Shown: piece after piece, positions 1 through 8,773 of the stretch | Layout of the letters: the number at the start of each line of letters is the position of its first letter | Position numbering within the stretch: the stretch's first letter is position 1 | Assembly: GCA_028565635.1 (NCBI GenBank) | Contig: JAOXYB010043148.1 | Location: 1 to 12,679, forward strand | DNA length: 12,679 nt | Direction of reading: 5' to 3' | DNA from: Phoronis ovalis | Lineage: Eukaryota; Phoronida; Phoronidae | Translations under genes and position numbers: made by a program | The notes under the pieces: model-generated | Seen by the model: the letters and a program-made list of their open reading frames with translations, nothing else | Told to the model about the DNA's origin: nothing | Database searches by the model: none

Positions 1-120
1 ATTGGTGTTGGAATTTCATCGATGTCTTTATCTGTTGTATTTGTACATATTATATATCTAATGTATAATAATATGTACAAATACAACAGATAAAGACATC
101 GATGAAATTCCAACACCAAT
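1..120. repeat. Perfect 53-bp inverted repeat (hairpin) with 14-nt loop
   Basis: Bases 1-53 are the exact reverse complement of 68-120, separated by a 14-nt AT-only-plus-one-C spacer at 54-67. There is no mismatch in 53 pairs, so the structure is young or under repair or conversion. The left arm begins at the window edge and may extend beyond it. No open reading frame or transposase is present. It could be a foldback or MITE-like element, a source of double-stranded RNA, or a foldback artefact of sequencing or assembly. Confidence 0.95.
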
Positions 121-254
121 TTAATTTTTTAGATAAAAGTTTTATTTAAAAAAAAAGAATCATTTTTTATTCCTAAAAATGCGTCATGCCTTAAGTGTTG
201 CGCTTGTTATTATTTTCTATCATTATCAGGTATTATATCATATTGTGGTTACTC

Positions 255-880
255 GAGATATAAACAAAACGTAAACCTTTACTTGCTTTTCCCTGGTAGT
301 GACCTTGTCAATTAAAACATAACACATTGAAATAAAATTATTCAATTAACCTGTCCTCCGGCTTTCATTACTCTAGCATGAATAATACTTGAGATATAAG
401 CAAAACTGAAACTTCGTGGCGGCCCCTGGTTGTGAAGTTGTCAACTATTACATAAGTAATTACAACATAATTGCCCAATTAATCTGCCTGCTGAGTTATA
501 TTACTGTAGCATAAAGACTGCTAGAGTTAATCAAAAACGTAATCCTTCACATGGCGTCCCGTAGTGGTGCCTTGTGAACTATTACATAATAAATTAAAAA
601 GTAATCAACCAATCAACTTGTCCATCAAATTTCATTATTCTGTCTTTAAAACTGTCGGAGTTATAAACAACATACATGCTTGTATGGCCAGTGGCGACCC
701 CTTGTTGTGACCTTATTCATTATTACGTTCCAATTAAAAGATATTTACTTAATTAACCTGTCTACAAATTTTCATTTTACTGGCTCGCAAACTCCTGGAG
801 TTATTAACAAAGACAGGACTACGGGGTCATTGAGTGCAAAAGGCAGGCAAAAGTGCCGTGAAGTGTCACAGCATACTACT
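255..880. repeat. Diverged tandem repeat, about 133-140 bp units
   Basis: A unit starting with a GAG(T/A)TATAA(A)CAAAAC-like phrase recurs at 255, 391, 524, 658 and 798, giving periods of 136, 133, 134 and 140. Each unit then carries a GTGGC/GGCG...CCCTGGTTGTGA-like block, a CATAA...AATTAAC(C)TGTC block and a TTTCATTA(C/T)T...GT block in the same order. Units differ by many substitutions and small indels, so the array is old. The last unit decays before 880. The array lies just 3' of the D8C gene and could be inside its 3' UTR. Confidence 0.75.
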
Positions 881-891
881 ATGCAGTATGA

Positions 892-1143
892 TTAATTACC
901 TGTGCAGTACGCGAAACCACAATGTTTTTGTGGCTTCAGTTTGTAAACGAAATGTCCCTGGCGACACTTCGCGACCTCGATGGAATTTGGAATGAATTTG
1001 GCTTCGTACTTGTTACAACATTCCCGATTAAAGGTAGCACAAACTTTCCTGGTTACGACTCCGTCTTCTAATTGCGGATGTCCTCCGCTCAGCCACATCC
1101 CTCCGTCTGTACCACAATAATATCCATTACCTTGTCTAACACA
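892..1143 (-). CDS. D8C gene exon 3: C-terminal half of D8C domain and stop
   Basis: The exon is entered after ttattattcacag at 1144 and begins with the Cys codon of the family's C-V motif. It holds residues 73-155 with CGT, WLSGGHP, VVTRKVCA, CC, the VYKL strand and the final AYC, then three residues and TAA. All eight cysteines expected in this half of the domain are present. The reading frame upstream of the internal ATG at 1098 is part of the exon, so the ATG-initiated 68-residue frame is only a fragment. Confidence 0.93.
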   Translation of the reverse strand, partial: CVRQGNGYYCGTDGGMWLSGGHPQLEDGVVTRKVCATFNRECCNKYEAKFIPNSIEVAKCRQGHFVYKLKPQKHCGFAYCTGN

Positions 1144-3740
1144 CTGTGAATAATAATAATATCAAGTTATGATGTAGACGTGTTATTGTTGAAGTTATTT
1201 GTTTGTTCCCATCATATTTACATTTTGAAATGTCTACATTTTTTTAAAAGGTGAACTAAATAATCTTGGACGCGTACATTTAAATATTTTATGCAGGAAA
1301 TCATCTTTTCTATAACTTTCGTAGGGTTAAATGAATATTGCAATGAAAAATATGTGAACATTTTTTAATTGCTCAATCTGTGGTCTCATACATTTTGATA
1401 CTAAGCAAGGTGATATTAGAATTATTACCAATTACGTGCACGTTCAATACCTCTAAATTCATTTTTTTTCTGTATATATTAGAAACTGCAGCTAGTTCAA
1501 TTATTTGTAAAAACTACTGTTCTGATGCACTTGCTAACAACATGACCTCTGACTAATTAGTCCGATTTAGTCAGTGGTGGTACATATTGCCCGGGCACAG
1601 GTTGATAATCTACATAAACTACATAAACTAAACATTCGTCAATATTTAAAGTATATCATCAGATGCAGTTCGGTCACATGGATAGTTGGTCCATATAGAG
1701 AGCGTGTCAAAGGGTCAGTGTCTTTTTTAAACTTAATTATGAAAGTTAGCAATTGACCCCTCTCTCCTTCTCCTATTAAATGTTAAAAATGCAGGAGCCA
1801 ATGTCAGCATTTTGTGAAGCAGATGCAAAGTACACTGAAACTCAGACATTATTAAGTGTCCTTTAAATATTTGTGTGTCGGATGGTAAACAAACAGATTA
1901 AGTTTAAAAAAGACATCAATCTTTTGACACGGTCTCTTAGTATAACTGTTTTTTGCAATTTTATATGAAGTGCTTTAAATTTACTCTAAAGCCCGTCCTC
2001 CTCACCAAGGAATGTTCACAAATCCAGTATAAACCGATCTATACGTCACATTTTTGTTACTTACGGAATCTGCCATCTTGTTTCCACCAAACCCGCTGAA
2101 CCGGTACCATTCTCCTGTAGTGAAATTGTTTTCGTCACAGTGATAACCTACTTCGTTCTTGTGTTTGTTTACATTCCTCCATGGTTCATTAATAGTTCTA
2201 TAACTTGTACAAGGATCATCTGAGGAAGGAAATTAATTAATTTATAGATTACGTAAGTAGAACAAAAATTGGTAACAGAATTCGTAACAGTGATAATGGC
2301 AAATTCAAGAAATCTATATGTAGTTGAGAACATCTCTTTATCACTACCGGTAAATGTTTCATAGTCGCGACATGCGCATTAGCAGATACGTTTTTTGTGA
2401 TGGTGGTTTTCAGTCCCATGTACTCATTTTCATTGCATGAATAAATTCATTCATTTTATAGTTTGTAATTTATATACGTAACATACAACTATTGTACATT
2501 TCTTGAAATATTGGATAATTATATATTTATATAGACATGAACATTTATGAACATTTGATCATAACCCTGCATGCTAATTCTAAGCACATGATATATTGTT
2601 ATAGCAATGATAGAGGTTTTGATTTTGTTATAGCTAGTTAATGCTAATTATAATTGAATCATAACCACTATAAAAAGAACACTAACTCCACCGCCGAAAC
2701 GATAATGGATAATTTATCAGTGCCTATTTTAATAATGATATTCTGCTAAGCAGTATCTCGGTTATTCAGGGCCCAGCCATATTTATTTAAATGTATATTT
2801 CATAAGGCATTGATAAAATCAAATTGCTTTAAAAATACATTAGTTTGTAACATTTACATACTTTTTTTTACTTTTTGATCTGTAGGCTATGCAATAACAT
2901 AGTGCAGTGGTTCATGAGAATGATAGTCAGTGAACATTTGTATTAAATTCTGATATATTATACAAAGCTTTTATAGGATCATATCTTGAGTATACGAAAG
3001 TCTGTCTGTTATCCCAGAAGGACAAACAAATATGCTTATCAAAAGTATACAAAGGGGGCCAGAAGCTGTGAAGAAGACTTAAGGAACTAGATTGCCTACT
3101 TAACAGAAGTATTCAGAAGACTTCATGGTGATATGATAGAAACATATAACATTTTTAATAACAATTATGACGAAGATATAACACAATTATTGGTGCCAAA
3201 TAAGGGCAATAACTCAAAGTCAATTAAATTAGTTCCCTTTTCCTTATTCAATAAGGAAAAAGGATACATTTCCTTTTTCTTTATTCGATTTTAATGTCTA
3301 ATTGAACAGGTTCCTGGCAGCATTCCTTAGTTATTATGCAATCCAATACATACAAGCACACTGACATTGGCACAAATTGTAGTAAACATGTATATCTAAT
3401 ATTATGATTCTTATCTCGCTTTTAGGTAATCATTATTCACAGAGCGTAACAGATGTTTTGTAATCAGAGAACTGCTACTGATCTATCATAAACACAAGGG
3501 GACGACTTCTTTTATTGCTTATAACGAACAGTCGCATGCTCACAGAAGTATTTTGAAGTTAGCTATACTCACTCTGCATTCTAGATAGTAAGAAAAAAAT
3601 GGCGAAAAAGAATTATATTTTTTAAATACTTATCAAACGCATGCCTGCAGCATATGTTGCAGTTTCCCAACAAACATACCTGCAGTAGACACTGCTATTA
3701 CAAAATATACGAGGGCCCAGTAGATAATAGCACGATCCAT
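892..3740 (-). CDS. Secreted single D8C-domain protein (OIT3/uromodulin/GP2-type domain), three exons
   Basis: Exons are 3740-3680, 2219-2065 and 1143-892 (stop 894-892), encoding 155 residues. Residues 1-20 form a signal peptide with a hydrophobic core and a small-residue S-T-A end. Residues 22-153 make one D8C domain: DPC at 22-24, PWR at 33-35, HCD at 47-49, EWYRF at 57-61, CGT at 82-84, MWLSGGHP at 88-95, CC at 114-115, VYKL at 138-141 and AYC at 150-152. Ten cysteines (24, 48, 73, 82, 107, 114, 115, 132, 147, 152) fit five disulfides. There is an N-glycosylation sequon at Asn52. No EGF, ZP, TM or GPI segment follows, unlike OIT3, uromodulin or GP2. Splice sites are gtatgt/cag and gtaagt/cag, with intron phases 1 and 0. 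The start has A at -3 and G at +4. In family members this domain is extracellular; a lectin, mucosal or immune role here would be inference. No close poly(A) signal was found; the first AATAAA on this strand is at 146-141. Confidence 0.9.
1144..2064 (-). other. D8C gene intron 2 (921 bp)
   Basis: The intron runs from gtaagt at 2064 to ttcacag at 1144. It is AT-rich with no long reading frame. A short tandem duplication of about 9 bp (ctacataaa) lies near 1611-1628. I see no mobile element in it. Confidence 0.85.
2065..2219 (-). CDS. D8C gene exon 2: N-terminal half of D8C domain
   Basis: The exon is 155 nt, entered after ttccttcctcag at 2220 and left at a consensus gtaagt donor at 2064. It carries residues 21-72: DPC, PWR, HCD, the NFT sequon and the WYRFSG-type core ending at M-A-D-S. 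The one base carried from exon 1 completes the first Asp codon, which confirms the pairing. It ends in phase 0, matching exon 3. Confidence 0.92.
2220..3679 (-). other. D8C gene intron 1 (1460 bp)
   Basis: The intron runs from gtatgt at 3679 to cttcctcag at 2220. It contains a perfect 11-bp-arm palindrome at 3238-3260 preceded by a phrase (aagggcaataactc) that reads like part of a dispersed repeat. There is an isolated good acceptor-donor pair around 3585-3590 on the minus strand whose 8-nt exon would break the frame. No other gene is seen. Confidence 0.8.
3680..3740 (-). CDS. D8C gene exon 1: start codon and signal peptide
   Basis: The ATG is at 3740-3738. The exon codes 20 residues, with charged MDR then a hydrophobic run rich in I, Y, W, L, V and F, ending V-S-T-A. 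It leaves one base for the next codon (phase 1) before a gtatgt donor at 3679. Phase-1 junctions after signal peptides are common in extracellular modular proteins. The bases just before ATG (ttacaga) could also be an acceptor, so a non-coding 5' exon is possible. Confidence 0.85.
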
Positions 3741-3820
3741 TCTGTAAATAGTCGATGAACAGCGCATACGTTGCAGGCTACCAACCGTATAATGGCTTAC
3801 GTGTGGCACAAGGAGACAAG

Positions 3821-3826
3821 TTTATA
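3821..3826 (-). promoter_or_regulatory. Candidate TATA box of the D8C gene
   Basis: TATAAA on the minus strand lies about 81 bp upstream of the ATG at 3740. This would give a start of transcription near 3790-3800 and a 5' UTR of about 50-60 nt. Such motifs are frequent in AT-rich DNA, so position is the only support. Confidence 0.3.
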
Positions 3827-3844
3827 TGCATATCTCTAATCTTC

Positions 3845-4115
3845 TGGCATATGATGTTTCTCTGTGTAGGATGTACGGGTATAGGATGGTTAATTAATGT
3901 TATCAGTCTGACGTTGGAGAATTTGCATATACGCAACACGCGGGCATATGATAAATGTTTGAGAGCAGGGATGCCAGGAGCTAGATCTGTTATCAGTCTG
4001 AAGGCGAATATCCGTTGACATGCTCTGTAATCACCACTCGTGTATTTTGATAAATTATTGAGCTAGAAGTGATATCCGGGGACAGGGTACTGTTATCAGT
4101 GGAAGAACGCCATAT
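3845..4115. repeat. Diverged 90-103 bp tandem repeat upstream of the D8C gene
   Basis: GTTATCAGT recurs at 3899, 3989 and 4092, and the first two copies continue CTGA. Within units, GCATATGAT / TGATAAAT, a TTGAG block and a GGATG-CC-GG-TAG block also recur in order. An earlier partial copy begins near 3849 (GGCATATGAT) without the leader. Spacings are 90 and 103 bp. The 87-codon plus-strand frame over 3755-4018 runs through these units and has no recognisable domain, so I treat it as chance. Confidence 0.5.
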
Positions 4116-4119
4116 GAAT

Positions 4120-6580
4120 TAAGGTAAGTCTAGATCAATCTGGGTCAGGGCAGAAAAGTTTGTTATTACCTCAATGTTTATCGTACATTGCGCAATCAAA
4201 TTGCCTGTTAACTTTTCATGACATTTTCTAAAGCTTGTTAGTGCTACTGTATTTCTCGCTGTACACAAACATACAACATTCAGATAGAGGTCTGGATACA
4301 AGAATTCAGAGAGATGTGTTACACGAATGGAGATTGGCATTACTTTTCAATTTTGTGCATTTGAGACAGCTGTGCTAACCGTTGGCTAACTCCAGTTATT
4401 GTTATGATAACTTGGACATTTACGAAGACCCATAACAGCTGCATTTACAATGTTAGTCTAAGGTCCAAATCTCAAAAGGGCTCTAAATTTCATTTTCGTT
4501 GCGACCCCCTTGTTAGAAAAGGTTGAATGGTCCTAATACTGCAAATATGGAAAATTTAAGATAACAGAAATAACAATAACAAAATCTAAAAATACATTCC
4601 TAACGCTCTTGACATCCATTGTTGCTAAGTTGGAGCTAGTGTAAATGTATTCATCAATGTAACAGTTAAGCTTATACATTATGCAGAATATTAGAGAAAA
4701 GGTGTTTAGATAACTATGTGTGGGTCAGGGGAACGCCACATTTAAAGAAGCATATATTTAAAGAACATATTAACTTAAAAAATCTGAGATTTGATATTGG
4801 AGATAATTTAGCCGAAGTTTCAACTTTGTAATGTTTCATAATATTTGGAGTGGTACCTTTCCAAAAATGTATTTTCATTAAGCAAATCAAAATTGCACTG
4901 TATTAATGTGAACGAGTTGTGCCGAACGGCACTAGCCACACAATAAAAGGTATTGTGTAATGTATGTGTGTAGCTAAAAAGCATATCCCAATCCCCCCGC
5001 CCATGCCAAGTGTCGCCCTGAAAATGGTATATGTTACTTTATTTTTTTTTATGGAAAAACTGTTGAAACATTTTATATCAGCATTAGTCTAAAGACACAG
5101 GATTCAAAATTTCATAACTATAGATTTTGTCGTTTTTTAAGGAAGTTCTTGTTTCGCAAATCACCGTTATAGTTCTCCATTGCTGACAATAAGCATTCGT
5201 ACTCGATTCACCTGGATGAGTACAATTGGATCACACTGATCATTTGAATACGACTTTCTCTAATTATTTCTTTAGACATTGATTGCCTAAAATGGTGATA
5301 ATTATGATCGCATGTGAACTCACCCGTTCAGGTATTTGTGACGTGTACTGTATGAACATCAAATTGGAATCCCCCTCATATTGATTATGTGATACAATGC
5401 TACATGTAAGGATACTGTGCTTTCCCGCTTACGACTGATACCAGATGACGCCAATTTATGAGCTACAATCAGATATAGACTAGATAACATATAACGGGAA
5501 TAGACTATTTGCGTGCACGTGTGAGCACTACAGTCACAGTACAGACCTTTTCAATACCGTGATCCTTTAGTTAAACACAATTTTTTTTTAAATCTGATTT
5601 TAGAAAAGATTTAACTGTTGAAATTTAACAAAGTAAAAAAATATTCAGTAATAATTAGTTGTTGATGTATTGATATGCTCACAACAAGGAGAGCATTTCT
5701 TAATAGGTAAAAAAAACTTCATATTTTTTTTAGTTGTAGCTCAACATGCAAAGAGTGCGTTTTATGAATGAATGGTGGAGAGCACGCAGAAAAACGTCAT
5801 TGTTCATTCACAGACTGCGACACGCTGGGACATATCGTTTGGGTCTGAGACTGGTGGCTCCATCAAGTACATGAAAATAGTCTATTTGAAAAACAGGGTT
5901 AGACATTTGAAATCCTGTTAGGTACTTTACCCTCATGCTGATTTTCAACGGGAAATTGTGAAACATATGTACGAAAGTATTTTATAAATATTTTTCAGTT
6001 GGTTTTGATAAACGTTTTCTAAAACTTTAACATTCAAGCTATGGCATAATGGTATTTTCAAACTATTGTGTAAAATGTATTAAATTTAATTTGCGTTTAA
6101 TTACACCCTATGAAAATCGTTAGGTATATCCTACAGGAAAACTCATTATATAAAAATTCGGGCAAACTATGTTTTTAACAACTAATCAATACTCCCATAA
6201 TTTGTTTTTGACCATTTTTAAAGTGCACCAGGGATTTTGATTTATATAATCAATTTAGTGTTTTTAGCAAATAAATAAATTACCTTTTTTTAAACATTAA
6301 TTAATAATTCACAGTATTTACAATTTGGTCAAAACAAATGATGGAAGTATCGTTTCCTTCTTAAAAACGTAGTTAGCTCCAATTTAGATCCGCAGGCTTT
6401 TGTTGTAGGATGTACCTTATGATTTTTATGAGATGTCACAAACAAATTAATTAAATTTTGTGCGTTGCATACACAAGTCTAAAAATACCACCATAGCATA
6501 GCATGAATTTTAACGTTTCAGAAAACATTTATTTTATATGAAAAAAATGTACTGCGGACTTTTCATGAAATTCTATTTAA
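4120..6580. other. Intergenic stretch without a recognised gene
   Basis: About 2.4 kb of AT-rich DNA with stops in all frames. It holds a cluster of small palindromes at 4919-4980, a GCGACCCCCTTGTT phrase at 4501-4515 resembling the repeat unit near 694-706, a tRNA A-box-like stretch on the minus strand near 4365-4390 without a B box, and one weak exon-like open segment at 5814-5897. None supports a gene call. Confidence 0.6.
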
Positions 6581-6584
6581 ACAG

Positions 6585-6721
6585 TGACGAGGGTCCAGCT
6601 TACACCTGATGACCAAGGTTCAATCTTCTTTCTTTATAAATCTTTGTAATTATTTATTAAAATTAGTCTGAGTTATACTTTACAATCTTCTTGTGTTTTA
6701 CTACCAACCTTAAGCATAACA
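6585..6721 (+). repeat. Candidate 5' LTR of the Gypsy-like element
   Basis: The segment starts TG and ends CA, contains TATAAA at 6635-6640 and ATTAAA at 6656-6661, and ends two bases before TGGTAGAG..., a TGG-initiated stretch where a primer binding site would sit, about 110-180 bp upstream of gag. There is no full second copy in the window to align it with, so the limits are a guess. Confidence 0.3.
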
Positions 6722-6899
6722 GTTGGTAGAGAATCCAATATGCTCCAGAATTTTCAACAGTTAAATATTCAAGAAGGTATCAACAAACATTATTTTATAT
6801 TTTGTTTCAACATTGGTTATTTTTGATTGTTTACGCCTGTAGAAATCAGATCCAGACTCAGCCTAACCCAACGTGTCTCAGTGACAAGACGCGTGACAA

Positions 6900-7723
6900 G
6901 AGAACCCACATCAACAACCACAATCGTCGCAGCCACTTCAAAATCCGACTGCAGATTCGTCAGATCTCCATCCCGAAACACTTGACGGTAATCATAAAGA
7001 TCCGGAAATTTGGTTCACGACTTTTGAACATTATTGTATTTTTCGTGGACTTGAAGGAGCAAACCAATTGAAGGTGCTGCATTTTCATTTGTTGCTCCGT
7101 AATTCGGCAAAGGTACATGTATGGCATTCAACCCTCTCTGCCGACGTTATTAACGATTTCGACCAACTTTGAACAGCTTTTAAAAACGATATGTTCCATC
7201 TCGTCTTGATTTTACATACGCTGATATGCAAATCTTGTGGACAATGACTCAAAATCAAAATAAAGGTTATTGTTCGTACCTTGAACGCGTTCGTAGTCAA
7301 GCCACCCGTACCGAAACCGACCTCAAACTTGCCTATCAAGCAGCACTTGGCCATGGCGGAATGAAAGCCGAAATTCGAGCACTAGTTTTGACTCGAAACC
7401 CAAAAGAATTTACAGATTTAGAGGCCGCAACAAGCCTGGTTGAAGGCGCATATTCTCGAAAACATTCTATTACTACTAATCGAATCTCTAACCTTAGTTG
7501 TTCAGATATAACTGGTCACTCTGGTACAAAGAACACAAGTTACAGTACAACGAAGTATTGCACTCATTGTGGTAAGTTTCATGATTTTTCTGTCAACAGA
7601 TATTTTGTTTGCCCCGCCTCCCGTTTAGTTTGCTACCATTGCAATCGTAAGGGTCACGTCACCCTTGCTTGTCGTCAAATAAAACGACCTAACCCGCCCC
7701 CTGCAAAGTCAAATGACCCATAA
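6900..7723 (+). pseudogene. gag: Gypsy-type Gag (capsid plus zinc knuckle), broken
   Basis: Gag packages retrotransposon RNA into particles. A Gln/Pro/Ser-rich start (from about 6900) leads to a capsid-like stretch from 6999 with DPEIWF and a W-H-S-T-L motif near 7123-7137, typical of the retrotransposon Gag family. That frame meets TGA at 7170-7172. A one-base loss in the A-run at 7182-7186 then moves the frame, which stays open from 7187 to TAA at 7721-7723. The nucleocapsid part has a CX2CX4HX4C zinc knuckle (C-Y-H-C...G-H...C) at about 7631-7672, preceded by a second Cys/His cluster (C-T-H-C-G-K) at 7559-7576. The true start is unclear, because a frame change occurs before 6900. Confidence 0.8.
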
Positions 7724-7961
7724 CACTTTTACGGACCCCCTTTAACGTTCCACCAACTCCCCAACACATGTGTATCCAACTCCGCGCCTACGACATTATA
7801 CCAACCCACGTTTTCATAATAATCGGCAGAATTATTCTTCAAATGCCCCACGTTTTAATAATTTTCAAAATCGTTCTAGAAATGTCCATAGCCAATGATG
7901 GCCACCAATAAACAACCATGCATCCTCCTTTAACGCTTCCACATATCATTCCCGTATACCA
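7724..7961 (+). pseudogene. Gag C-terminal tail / gag-pro junction remnant
   Basis: Between the gag stop and the protease, one frame (about 7780-7896) reads as an Asn, Arg, Phe and Ser-rich tail up to TGA at 7897-7899. This composition is usual downstream of retrotransposon zinc knuckles. It suggests that the stop at 7721-7723 is a decay lesion rather than the original gag end. Stops are present in all frames. Confidence 0.5.
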
Positions 7962-8307
7962 GTATCAATAAAGATGTTCTAGCCCTTATAGATACCGGCT
8001 CAAATCATTATATAATTTTAAAAACAAATTACAAATAGATCCTAAATTGAATAGAAGTGGTAACACTTTTTATGGCATAAATGGTCAATGCAACAAGCTA
8101 GGTTCCATAATTCTCCCAGCATCTTTTGGCAATTCATATATCACGAATATCAAATTTTACGTATTTCCAAATTTAGCTATAAATGTAATTCTTGGTTACA
8201 AATTTTTAAAATCCCAAAAGGTATTTTTGGACGTTGCAGATGACAAATTCGCCATGAATTCCCCTATTCATCTTGACTTACCTCTAATAAATTGGAATAA
8301 AATATAA
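7962..8307 (+). pseudogene. pro: Gypsy-type aspartic protease (PR), frameshifted
   Basis: The retroviral-type aspartic protease cleaves the Gag-Pol polyprotein. The catalytic loop L-I-D-T-G-S lies at 7985-8002. A shift between there and 8038 changes frame, after which the protease body is open to TAA at 8305-8307. It includes the flap-region glycines near 8071-8112 and the second hydrophobic motif I-L-G at 8188-8196, followed by Tyr where Asp, Cys or Arg is often found. The length matches a roughly 110-residue PR. Because of the frameshift it cannot make an intact enzyme. Confidence 0.75.
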
Positions 8308-8469
8308 ATTGATGTAGTCATATCACTCTACCCCCACAAAGTGAAAACGTATTTCAAGTAAGATTTCCTAGAAGTTATTCTAAAGCTAAAGATGTTTCCT
8401 ATCTGTATCAACCATTTAATTCAAACGGCCCTCATAAAACTCGAAATCTGGTAGGTGCACGTTGTTTAA

Positions 8470-8773
8470 TCTATACTACTAAATCTCGAGTGTCCGTCTG
8501 TCTGTCTGTCTGTCTGTCACACTTTCCACCAAATATCTTCAAAACTATTGCATGTAGAATCATGATTTTTTCACACATCGTAGGTATCGACGATGGCTCG
8601 GGTTTCTCAAATGTTGGGGTCAATCGGTCAACGGTATCATATTTAACGGGGCATTTTTGAAACTCTTGCATCATTATTTTTTGCCTGTGAGAGTCACGTG
8701 AACATGTCTGAACTCGGCCTTACGTGACCTACATTTCCATCAAGATCTGTGGTTTACCACGGGTACCGTCTAG
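8470..8773 (+). mobile_element. Non-autonomous Helitron (304 bp) nested in the Gypsy element
   Basis: The 5' end is TCTATACTACTAAA, a typical Helitron start. The 3' end is CTAG, preceded 9 bases earlier by a small hairpin GTGGT-TT-ACCAC at 8749-8760. It sits between A (8469) and T (8774), the Helitron target dinucleotide, with no target duplication and no terminal inverted repeats. A (TCTG)n run lies at 8496-8518, and a GTCACGT/ACGTGAC inverted pair lies at 8695-8728. No Rep/helicase coding is present, so it depended on an autonomous partner. Precise ends are supported by the host frame continuing across the insertion. Confidence 0.8.
8496..8518. repeat. (TCTG)n tetranucleotide microsatellite
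   Basis: Five to six uninterrupted TCTG units lie inside the Helitron 5' region. Short TCTG tracts of this kind are likely part of the element consensus rather than an independent locus. Confidence 0.9.

Noticed and set aside
680-895. 71-codon plus-strand open frame
   Set aside because: It runs through the diverged tandem repeat; no domain.
3580-3592. Possible 8-nt microexon in D8C intron 1 with good splice signals
   Set aside because: Including it breaks the reading frame into exon 2, whereas direct splicing of exon 1 to exon 2 fits perfectly.
3755-4018. 87-codon plus-strand open frame
   Set aside because: It lies over the promoter of the minus-strand gene and the 90-bp repeat, has no recognisable domain, and lacks splice partners or a clear 3' end.
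4080-4126. AAG|gtaagt donor at 4124 with a short open segment upstream
   Set aside because: No convincing acceptor or partner exon, and it falls within the 90-bp repeat.
4360-4390. Minus-strand tRNA-like D-arm (TAGCCAACGGTTAGCAC), possible SINE head
   Set aside because: No B box at the expected distance and no recognisable SINE body or tail.
6712-6731. tRNA A-box-like stretch (AGTTGGTAGAG)
   Set aside because: No B box or cloverleaf follows; it sits at the candidate LTR/gag leader boundary and is better read as part of the retroelement.
6802-7071. 89-codon plus-strand open frame
   Set aside because: It overlaps gag in the wrong frame; the capsid-like signal is in another frame from 6999.
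7085-7354. 89-codon minus-strand open frame
   Set aside because: Antisense shadow of gag.
8471-8674. 67-codon minus-strand open frame
   Set aside because: It lies inside the Helitron and is extended by the TCTG microsatellite; no coding signature.
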